Assembly: GCA_018239705.1 (NCBI GenBank)
Contig: JAFEGS010000049.1
Span: forward strand, 1-6,926
Length of the DNA stretch: 6,926 bases
Direction: 5' to 3'
DNA from: Verrucomicrobiota bacterium
Lineage (GTDB): Bacteria; Chlamydiota; Chlamydiia; Chlamydiales; FEN-1388
A model generated the notes under the pieces. It was not told where the DNA came from, ran no database searches, and saw only the letters and a list, made by a program, of their open reading frames with translations. Shown here piece after piece: positions 1-5,629 of the stretch (its first letter is position 1; each line of letters begins with the position of its first letter). The translations under genes and the position numbers were made by a program.

Positions 1-619
1 GGAAACTGGGGGTAAGATCGAGGCTTTTTTGTAGATGTGCTAAAGCTTTTTCTTTCGGTACACCTCCGAAGCGCGCAAAGAGATAATGCCCCACACTGTT
101 CGTGGGGTTTTCAAACAGCGCTCTATTTTCTAGGACCATGTTCTGCGCCTCAAAACGCTCAAAGGTCTTTGGATAAGGAACCGTTAGAATCTCCTGTAGT
201 AGTTTTGGCTGTACAGAACCGTAAATTCTGAGTTCTTGTAGCTGTGAGGCCTTTTTGCACATCGAGGCAAGCGGTAAAAAGTCGATATTTTTCAGCACCA
301 GTTTTGTGACACTGGCGGGGATCTCCAGGTAGCGGTCATGCTGGGGGAATTGGCCAACAAAGGTAATCGAGCGAATACCCTGAAAGGCCTTTTCTATTTT
401 TTCTAAAGTGACCGAGGTGCCGTACCAAGTTTTCCGGACATCTACAGTAAGGTCTAAGGTAATCTGGTACTGTACTGCCTGCTCAGCATAAGACTCGAGG
501 TAGGGGTTTAGGGCATCCTCATCTTGCACCTCCAGGATCTGTGAGCACAGCTCACTTGCATCAATTGAAGAGGAGGGAAGTGCTGTGGGGAAAACATATG
601 TAATCTTAGGTGTGAACAT
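1..619 (-). CDS. Partial gene (5' end, 206 codons): LRR-like protein of unknown function
   Basis: An uninterrupted minus-strand frame runs from an ATG at 619-617 to the left edge of the window, so the C-terminus is missing. The start is supported by a GGAG Shine-Dalgarno at 630-627, 7 nt upstream, and by a promoter at 674-646. The protein begins MFTPKITYVFPTALPSSS and has no clear signal peptide or membrane segment. From about residue 84 short beta-type strands recur every 20-26 residues (SITFV at 84, VTKLVLK at 104, LQELRIY at 127, FERFEAQN at 153), each followed by helix-like sequence. This is the spacing of leucine-rich repeats, although the consensus asparagine pattern is poor, so the LRR call is inference. 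Its first 17 residues share an in-register motif (V9 F10, T12, L14 P15, S17) with the 174-aa protein at 3588-3064. I do not recognise a specific family. Confidence 0.8.
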   Translation of the reverse strand, partial: MFTPKITYVFPTALPSSSIDASELCSQILEVQDEDALNPYLESYAEQAVQYQITLDLTVDVRKTWYGTSVTLEKIEKAFQGIRSITFVGQFPQHDRYLEIPASVTKLVLKNIDFLPLASMCKKASQLQELRIYGSVQPKLLQEILTVPYPKTFERFEAQNMVLENRALFENPTNSVGHYLFARFGGVPKEKALAHLQKSLDLTPSF

Positions 620-645
620 GATATGACTCCGGTTTAATAGGTCGG

Positions 646-674
646 AGCCTAGCACTCTGGGAAGTTTTACGCAA
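646..674 (-). promoter_or_regulatory. Promoter for the left-edge LRR-like gene
   Basis: On the minus strand, a -35 of TTGCGT (674-669) is separated by exactly 17 nt from a -10 of TAGGCT (651-646), which is preceded by TGC (extended -10). Transcription would start near 639, giving a leader of about 20 nt that contains the GGAG site. The same arrangement, with much of the intervening sequence conserved, lies upstream of the gene starting at 3588. That recurrence is the main support. Confidence 0.6.
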
Positions 675-697
675 AACAAAAAAGGAGGGCTTCAAAC

Positions 698-781
698 TCG
701 CAGAATCTCGATATTTTATTGAGATTCTGCGAAATATCTCGATAATTCGCACAATCTTTACATTTATTGCAGATTCTGCGA
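698..781. repeat. Tandem pair of inverted 11-mers, 49-bp period (operator-like array)
   Basis: The motif TCGCAGAATCT occurs four times with alternating orientation: plus at 698-708, minus at 722-732, plus at 747-757 (one mismatch, TCGCACAATCT) and minus at 771-781. Each inverted pair has a 13-nt spacer, and the second pair lies exactly 49 bp after the first. The first pair extends to perfect 12-bp arms (698-709 and 721-732). A longer imperfect inverted repeat joins 688-708 to 771-791 (19 of 21 positions match). The 9-mer ATCTCGATA is also repeated at 705-713 and 736-744. The second pair overlaps the -35 and -10 of the ATPase promoter, and the first lies just upstream of the leftward promoter. 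Binding by a dimeric regulator is inference. Confidence 0.75.
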
Positions 782-785
782 TATT
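757..785 (+). promoter_or_regulatory. Promoter for the DUF234-type ATPase gene
   Basis: A -35 of TTTACA (757-762) is followed after 17 nt by a -10 of GATATT (780-785), preceded by TGC at 777-779 (extended -10). The start would fall near 792, leaving a leader of about 17 nt with GAGG at 801-804. Repeat copies 747-757 and 771-781 touch the -35 and the -10 respectively, so a bound protein would compete with RNA polymerase. This is a pattern match only. Confidence 0.5.
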
Positions 786-808
786 GAAGCCATAACCCGT
801 GAGGCAAT

Positions 809-2257
809 ATGAGTCACGTGCTTGCAAGAGCGAGAGAACTTAAGATATTAGAAGAGCTATACCTGTCTAAAAAGGCTGAATTTTTGGCCATTTACGGACG
901 ACGACGCGTTGGGAAAACGTTTCTTATCCGAGAGTTTTTTAGAGACAAGGGCCTTTACATTGCTCTCACAGGTGTAAAAGGCGCAACTGTTAAAAAGCAA
1001 CTCAAAAACTTTACAGAAGAATTTAAAAGAGTGTTTGGATCCCCTGCAGGATTTAAATCTCCCGAAAGCTGGTTTGATGCATTTGCAGAGCTCCGAAAAG
1101 CTATTGAGGCTGTGAAAAGCCAAAAACGCATTATCTTGTTCTTTGATGAGCTTCCCTGGCTTGCTACGGCTAGATCAGAATTCCTTCAAGATCTTGATCA
1201 TTTCTGGAATAGGTATATGTCGGAAGATAGCAGAGTCATCCTTGTTGTATGCGGATCAGCAGCATCTTGGATGATAAAGAAAATCATCCGTAATAAAGGG
1301 GGGCTCTATGGGCGTTTAACTGCAGAAATCCGCCTACTTCCATTTGACCTCCAAGAAACGGAAGAATTTCTCAAAGCTCGAGGAGTAGAGCTAAAGCGTA
1401 AAGCCATTGCAGACCTTTACATGGCAATAGGAGGCATACCAAAATACCTAAATTACATACCAAAGGGACAATCTCCTCTACAGATAGTTAACAAGCTTGT
1501 TTTTGATGGACCTCTTACTGATGAATTTACTGATCTTTATGCATCGCTTTTTGAAAACCACACGCGCCACATTAGCATCGTAAAGGTTCTAGCAGAACAC
1601 CCCGGAGGACTTACGAAGCAAGAGATTGCCAAAAAAACAGGCCTCACGCCAGGCGGTGGAATGAATCATATACTTGAAGAGCTTGAGCAGTCAGGATTTA
1701 TTCTTGAAACGCATGAATTTGGCAAACTGAAAAAGGATAGTCGCTTTCGACTTGTTGATGAATACTCGCTCTTTTATCTCAAATGGTGGCCCAAAGTAAG
1801 GGAAAGTAATTTTGGAAAAAGTGACGACACATTTTGGACAAGTGCATTCAATAGCGCCCAAGGTCGTGTTTGGATAGGCTATGCTTTTGAAATTCTTTGC
1901 CTCAAACATGTCGCAAAAATTAAACGTGCTCTTGGCATTTCAGGAGTACTCACAAGCGCATCAGGATGGATCTACAAGCCCGCAAAAGGCAGCCGTGAAA
2001 AAGGTGCCCAGATCGATCTACTCATAGATCGCGCCGACAACTGCATCAACCTGTGCGAGATCAGGTACTCAAATGACGAATATGTGATCAATAAATCCTG
2101 TGATGAAGAGCTCAGAGGAAGAAAAGACACTTTTATCACCCAGACAAAGACCAAAAAAAGTGTTTTCCTAACACTCATTTCACCATATGGGGTCAAGAAA
2201 AATGTGGGCTATTTTGACACTGTTGATGTTGTGGTTACACTTGATGATCTCTTTTAA
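809..2257 (+). CDS. ATP-binding protein, ATPase_2/DUF234 type, 482 aa
   Basis: The protein has the layout of the archaeal-type ATPase family (P-loop domain of the ATPase_2 class, winged helix, DUF234 C-terminus), whose biochemical role is poorly known. Walker A is GRRRVGKT at residues 30-37. Walker B is the hydrophobic run ending in D113 E114 (IILFFDE). A sensor-1-like strand ends in S150 (VILVVCGS). A helix-turn-helix lies at about 265-295. The C-terminus resembles a PD-(D/E)xK nuclease fold, with candidate residues E361, D403 and E417; the position expected to be lysine is R419 (CEIRYS). The length is normal for the family. The start is the ATG at 809, with GAGG four bases upstream. Genes of this class are patchily distributed and often acquired laterally. 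Here it stands alone between two leftward units, behind its own repeat-rich promoter. Its last 23 bp overlap the convergent PAP2 gene. Confidence 0.92.
   Translation: MSHVLARARELKILEELYLSKKAEFLAIYGRRRVGKTFLIREFFRDKGLYIALTGVKGATVKKQLKNFTEEFKRVFGSPAGFKSPESWFDAFAELRKAIEAVKSQKRIILFFDELPWLATARSEFLQDLDHFWNRYMSEDSRVILVVCGSAASWMIKKIIRNKGGLYGRLTAEIRLLPFDLQETEEFLKARGVELKRKAIADLYMAIGGIPKYLNYIPKGQSPLQIVNKLVFDGPLTDEFTDLYASLFENHTRHISIVKVLAEHPGGLTKQEIAKKTGLTPGGGMNHILEELEQSGFILETHEFGKLKKDSRFRLVDEYSLFYLKWWPKVRESNFGKSDDTFWTSAFNSAQGRVWIGYAFEILCLKHVAKIKRALGISGVLTSASGWIYKPAKGSREKGAQIDLLIDRADNCINLCEIRYSNDEYVINKSCDEELRGRKDTFITQTKTKKSVFLTLISPYGVKKNVGYFDTVDVVVTLDDLF
2153..2175 (-). terminator. Possible intrinsic terminator of the PAP2 operon
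   Basis: On the minus strand, AGTGTT (2175-2170) and AACACT (2164-2159) form a 6-bp stem around a 5-nt loop, followed directly by a run of T residues (2158-2153). It lies about 60 bp past the PAP2 stop, inside the coding sequence of the convergent ATPase. The stem is short and has only two G-C pairs, so termination would be modest at best. Confidence 0.35.
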
Positions 2258-3074
2258 ACAAGCTAGATAAAGGAAGTGCAGCGCTCAGCCAAAGGCCATT
2301 CAGGAGCGAAAGTGCTGGCTGCGCTATTATCGCCTTCATCAACACAATGCCTGCTACCACTATAGCTGGCCTGTAGAGCCTCTGTAGGACATTTGTTGGC
2401 TCTGCGAGAGCAGGCGCCCAAATCATCCCAAGCGATCCTCCAATACCAACAAGCACCAGGTACTCGACTGTCCTATTGAGGCCGAGCAGGTAGAGCCCCG
2501 AAAAGAACAGTAGAGAAAGGATCGATTTTATAGCGCGCCCCTGCTTTGAGAGGAGCCTTTCGACCCATGGCAGGCACTTCCAAAAACAGAAGAAAACAGC
2601 CGAACCAAAAATCCACCCTCCCACAATATCGCTTGGGAAATGAAGCCCAAGATAGACTCTCGAAAAACTCACGAGCAGCACTAAGAGACTTCCTACAATC
2701 CAAAACCATCGCCTTCGCACGCTGCAAGCTAAAAGGAGAAAGCTTGAAATCCAGGCCTGGGCTGCGCCGCTTGGAAAGCCGTACGATCTTGCGGTAAGGA
2801 GGCCAAGAGTTGGCTCAAGCTGGCACGGGCGGGGTTCACTGAATACCATTTTGAGATCGTGCACAGCAAAGCTGTTCAGGATAAGCAGGAAGAAAAGCCT
2901 CTTCCCGCACTGCTGGTCATAGGCATACCAGATAGCGGCAACCAGCATAAGGTAGAAGACATTAGTATCGAGATAGTTCATAAAGATCATGAACTGATCG
3001 AGAAATGGGCTATGTAGAGCTTGGAGCTTTTGCATCCAAGCAAGCTCCATCTGGTGCAGTGATTCAAAATTCAT
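2235..3074 (-). CDS. PAP2-family membrane phosphatase-like protein, 279 aa, C2 histidine missing
   Basis: This is an integral membrane protein of the PAP2 (type 2 phosphatidic acid phosphatase) superfamily, which usually dephosphorylates lipid phosphates such as phosphatidate or undecaprenyl pyrophosphate at the membrane. The C1 motif KxxxxxxRP is present (K75, R82, P83). The C3 motif SRxxxxxHxxxD is present (S138, R139, H145, D149). The C2 motif, normally PSGH, reads PSGA at 101-104, replacing the conserved histidine; the codon is GCA, more than one base from a His codon. Hydrophobic segments lie near 38-52, 58-73, 107-118, 123-140, 152-166, 184-199, 203-218, 235-251 and 257-270. The region after C3 is longer than the minimal PAP2 core. 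The ATG at 3074-3072 overlaps the stop of the upstream 174-aa gene by 11 bp and has only a weak Shine-Dalgarno, which points to translational coupling. The substrate is unknown. Confidence 0.88.
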   Translation of the reverse strand: MNFESLHQMELAWMQKLQALHSPFLDQFMIFMNYLDTNVFYLMLVAAIWYAYDQQCGKRLFFLLILNSFAVHDLKMVFSEPRPCQLEPTLGLLTARSYGFPSGAAQAWISSFLLLACSVRRRWFWIVGSLLVLLVSFSRVYLGLHFPSDIVGGWIFGSAVFFCFWKCLPWVERLLSKQGRAIKSILSLLFFSGLYLLGLNRTVEYLVLVGIGGSLGMIWAPALAEPTNVLQRLYRPAIVVAGIVLMKAIIAQPALSLLNGLWLSAALPLSSLFKRDHQV

Positions 3075-3588
3075 GTTTTAGCTCGCTCATTCTTCTTGCT
3101 AGCATCTCTTTTGCTGCGGGCAAAATGCTGAAGTTCGTCACTATGAACAGGCAAAAATCGATCGCTTCTCTATTGCTGCCCCGTAGCAGCCTCTCCATCT
3201 GCATCTCGATAAGTGGTGTAGCTTTAGTCACATTCTGGTCTTCCATAAGATAGTCTAGCGCAAGGCTAAGCCTGGCACCATCAACTACCTCCTCTGCACC
3301 TTTGTACCCTTGAGGTGTTGCAATCAGCTTTTCCATTATTTGCTGTCTCAGCTCAGGAAGAAGGGAATGCCTGTGAAGTAATTTAACGATCTGAAGCGCA
3401 TCTTGATCCCTTCGGGTGAAAGTCAGCTTAGCTATGTGCTCCTGAACTCGTGCGCTTACATCTTTTTTCGGATTTCCACCTTCAATCTCAGTGCACAGCT
3501 GCATAAGGTACAATTTTTTATCGTCATAGACTTCGAGGGAAAGAGGGAGATCTGTGAAAAAAACGGGCGCGCTGCTGGCTACGTGCAT
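3064..3588 (-). CDS. Helical protein of unknown function, 174 aa
   Basis: The start ATG at 3588-3586 has a perfect AGGAGG at 3600-3595 with a 6-nt spacer and a promoter upstream, so the gene is very likely expressed. I do not recognise the family. After a short N-terminal stretch with V9 F10, T12, L14 P15 and S17, the rest (about 22-174) is almost entirely predicted helix, with paired-helix phrases such as ALQIVKLLHRH, QQIMEKLIATPQG, LIEMQMERLLRGS and AKEMLARRMSELK. These suggest a HEAT- or TPR-like solenoid, but no consensus can be asserted. There are no membrane segments and no signal peptide, so it is probably cytosolic or secreted by a non-Sec route. It is first in an operon with the PAP2 gene, overlapping it by 11 bp. 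The N-terminal motif and the promoter are shared with the left-edge gene. Confidence 0.82.
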   Translation of the reverse strand: MHVASSAPVFFTDLPLSLEVYDDKKLYLMQLCTEIEGGNPKKDVSARVQEHIAKLTFTRRDQDALQIVKLLHRHSLLPELRQQIMEKLIATPQGYKGAEEVVDGARLSLALDYLMEDQNVTKATPLIEMQMERLLRGSNREAIDFCLFIVTNFSILPAAKEMLARRMSELKHEF

Positions 3589-3612
3589 GGTACACCTCCT
3601 GTAGTAGGTCGT

Positions 3613-3641
3613 ATCCTAGCACCCTAAGAAGTTTTGCACAA
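3613..3641 (-). promoter_or_regulatory. Promoter for the 174-aa protein / PAP2 operon
   Basis: On the minus strand, TTGTGC (3641-3636), a 17-nt spacer and TAGGAT (3618-3613) with an upstream TGC form an extended -10 promoter. The spacer and the bases just after the -10 match the promoter at 674-646 closely (AAAACTTC, AG.GTGCTAGG, CGACCTA). The start would lie near 3606, just ahead of AGGAGG. Confidence 0.6.
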
Positions 3642-3676
3642 AGCAAATTACTACTCTATTTTATTCAATTTTTTAA

Positions 3677-3706
3677 TTGACAATCGAGGAGTAAACATGC
3701 GATTAT
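3677..3706 (+). promoter_or_regulatory. Promoter for the 633-aa / 384-aa gene pair
   Basis: A perfect -35 TTGACA (3677-3682) is followed after 18 nt by GATTAT (3701-3706), with TGC at 3698-3700 as an extended -10. TATACT at 3704-3709 is a better hexamer but lies 21 nt from the -35, which is too far. The start would be near 3713, leaving a leader of about 15 nt that still includes the AGGGGG ribosome site at 3714-3719. Confidence 0.5.
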
Positions 3707-3744
3707 ACTATATAGGGGGTGTGCATTATGGATCCAACGGGTGA
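3697..3744 (+). other. Possible 15-codon leader ORF, or frameshifted true start
   Basis: ATG at 3697 has a strong GAGGAG (3686-3691) five bases upstream and opens a frame encoding MRLYYIGGVHYGSNG, ending with TGA at 3742-3744, beyond the start of the 633-aa gene at 3728. It could be a coupled leader peptide. Alternatively, if the run of five G at 3715-3719 were four, this ATG would read into the main gene. It would be untranscribed if the promoter at 3677-3706 is the only one. Confidence 0.25.
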
Positions 3745-5629
3745 TGTACAGAATAGAGGCGAAAGCCAGCAAATCAATCAGCCAGCGCGTAAACGCAGGA
3801 TGGCTATTGGGGAAAAATCAAAACCGTTAAGAGATATCACGAATAAGCCGTTAGAACTTGGCAGCGGAACAGTTCAAGGAGTAGAAAATAAGGTACAGCG
3901 TAAGCGTAAGGTAGCTGAAGGAGAATCCTCTTTACGTGAAAGGGTACAGAAGAATCTTATCAGTGGAGATAAGACCGATACAGTAATGAATAAAACTCTA
4001 CATGAAGAAAATAGTTCGTTGATGGAACAGCTGGACAAGCTCGAGGATGAAAAAGAGCTGCTCGAACAAGATCAAGATGAACAATTTGATGAATTGTATA
4101 GGGACTATCCGCTCATCCCTGAAGATAAATTAACAAGAATTTTATTATCAGTACACAATCAAGAAAATGTGAGAAAATTCTGTGACTTATGGGGTTCTAT
4201 AAAACAGGAAAATAAGTATCATTTTTTTGAATTATTACAATCGAGCGATCCAGCCCAGCAAAAAGAACTACTTATAACCATAGGCGAATTAAGAACCCAG
4301 GGGCAATTTTACAAGAAATTTAATGAATTTTTAGCAGCTCCTCGAGACACAAAAACCATTCTGGTTGATACACACAAGCCTTCACTACCATCTATTGAAC
4401 CACTACCGGAGCCCTTGGCAGAGATCGAGCCTGCAGTAGTTGAAGAGGTGCCGGTAGAAAATAAGGTACCTACATTCAGAGACAAGATAGCAGAGGCGCT
4501 GCACAAAGACCCGGTTTCTATTCTGCTGCCTGTTTTGGAAGGGATGGTAGAGAAGATTCCTAAGAAGAGTTTACTTGGGTATGAGTACGAAAGCGCTGAA
4601 GTGGAGCTCATGAATGGATTCATCGAAAAAATTAAAAATAACAGTGATTTGAAAAAAGAAATTAATCAATTTGCAGCAAAAGCTCTCGATAAAATCCCCC
4701 CAGAGGATAAAGAGCAGATAATAGATTTCTTAAGTAGTCTAGAGACGATCGATCAAAAAACCCTGATTCCCTTTCTCATAAAGCTTTTACCGCTCGTCCC
4801 CACTGACAAAATTGACCTTGGACAAAAAATCAAAATTGATCTTCAAGTAACAACTATTGAGTGCAGAGCGATAGACCTTCTTTTTCCAAAGAGTATTTCC
4901 TTGGCCGCGAGTGGACTCAAAACTGCCGTAGCCCTGAAAGCTATAAACATAAAAGAAAAACTTGATGAGCTCAGTCAACCTGACAAGATTACAGGAAAGG
5001 CAAAACTTCCCATTCCTCCTAAAATGCGAGAATTTATATCTGAAAATTTCAAGGACTTCATCACCCTCAACGAATATATCATCACAACGCTGTTAGAAGA
5101 GCCCGAAATAAAGCCGCAAATTAAAGAATTATCTAAACAATATGAAAATGAAAAGCTGAAGGTATTGAGAAAAGAGGAACAAGAAATTATAGTCGAACTA
5201 AAACAAAAAATTCAATCGTACGATAAACGCATAGTCGAATCGGACCGTATGGCAGATGAATTGAATGAACTCATTCAAGCACAGGCCAGCGAAAAAAATC
5301 CCCAAACTTTAGAACAACTTGGAAAGACGATTGCGGAAAAAATGGAACCATTTGAAGATTTTCAATACGTTGTAAAAAAAGCAAGAGACGACCTCGAAGC
5401 AACAAGATCTAAATTTAAAGAAAAAAATAAAGAAATAAAAGATGCAGACGGGGCTGTTGTTAAGTCGTTCCTCACAAATATCATTAATACCTTGAGTAAA
5501 GAGAAAAAAGAGGCCATTGGCAGTGGCATCCAGAACTTTGTTAGGAGCGTTGTTTGTAATTATCAATTTATAAACATGTGTTTTTATGCAGCCCACAAAA
5601 CAAGTATTCTCTTCAAGATTCTTTACTGA
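3728..5629 (+). CDS. Large charged protein of unknown function, 633 aa, NLS-like N-terminus
   Basis: I do not recognise this family. I chose the ATG at 3728 (AGGGGG at 3714-3719, spacer 8) over an in-frame GTG at 3719, which would lie inside that ribosome site. Residues 1-90 are polar and probably disordered. They hold two basic clusters, RKRR at 21-24 and RKRKV at 58-62, around a KPLRDITNK segment at 32-40. Residues 90-120 are acidic and heptad-like. Residues 120-205 are helical. A proline- and glutamate-rich linker spans about 211-248. A helical block at 250-460 contains two similar phrases, ILLPVLEGMVEKIPKKSLLG (265-284) and LIPFLIKLLPLVPTDKIDLG (346-365), hinting at internal repeats. A coiled coil probably covers about 460-520, with more Lys/Glu-rich helix to 600. 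There is no signal peptide. The architecture resembles secreted effectors of intracellular bacteria, but that is inference. The end overlaps the next gene by 44 bp. Confidence 0.85.
   Translation: MDPTGDVQNRGESQQINQPARKRRMAIGEKSKPLRDITNKPLELGSGTVQGVENKVQRKRKVAEGESSLRERVQKNLISGDKTDTVMNKTLHEENSSLMEQLDKLEDEKELLEQDQDEQFDELYRDYPLIPEDKLTRILLSVHNQENVRKFCDLWGSIKQENKYHFFELLQSSDPAQQKELLITIGELRTQGQFYKKFNEFLAAPRDTKTILVDTHKPSLPSIEPLPEPLAEIEPAVVEEVPVENKVPTFRDKIAEALHKDPVSILLPVLEGMVEKIPKKSLLGYEYESAEVELMNGFIEKIKNNSDLKKEINQFAAKALDKIPPEDKEQIIDFLSSLETIDQKTLIPFLIKLLPLVPTDKIDLGQKIKIDLQVTTIECRAIDLLFPKSISLAASGLKTAVALKAINIKEKLDELSQPDKITGKAKLPIPPKMREFISENFKDFITLNEYIITTLLEEPEIKPQIKELSKQYENEKLKVLRKEEQEIIVELKQKIQSYDKRIVESDRMADELNELIQAQASEKNPQTLEQLGKTIAEKMEPFEDFQYVVKKARDDLEATRSKFKEKNKEIKDADGAVVKSFLTNIINTLSKEKKEAIGSGIQNFVRSVVCNYQFINMCFYAAHKTSILFKILY

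Noticed and set aside
37..231. 64-codon plus-strand frame near the left edge
   Set aside because: It lies opposite the long open minus-strand gene that runs off the window, which has a start, ribosome site and promoter. The plus frame has none of these.
698..781. CRISPR-like array
   Set aside because: The repeats are only 11 bp, alternate in orientation, and number four. There are no uniform spacers and no cas genes.
606..827. 73-codon minus-strand frame across the divergent control region
   Set aside because: It covers both promoters and the inverted-repeat array and overlaps the starts of the genes on both sides; its sequence is an accident of the repeats.
3666..3679. CAATT-TTTT-AATTG palindrome as an operator
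   Set aside because: A 5-bp AT-only arm is expected by chance in this AT-rich spacer.
5309..5596. 95-codon minus-strand frame rich in Phe and Cys
   Set aside because: It is the antisense of the Lys/Glu-rich coiled-coil end of the 633-aa gene, which explains its composition. It has no ribosome site.
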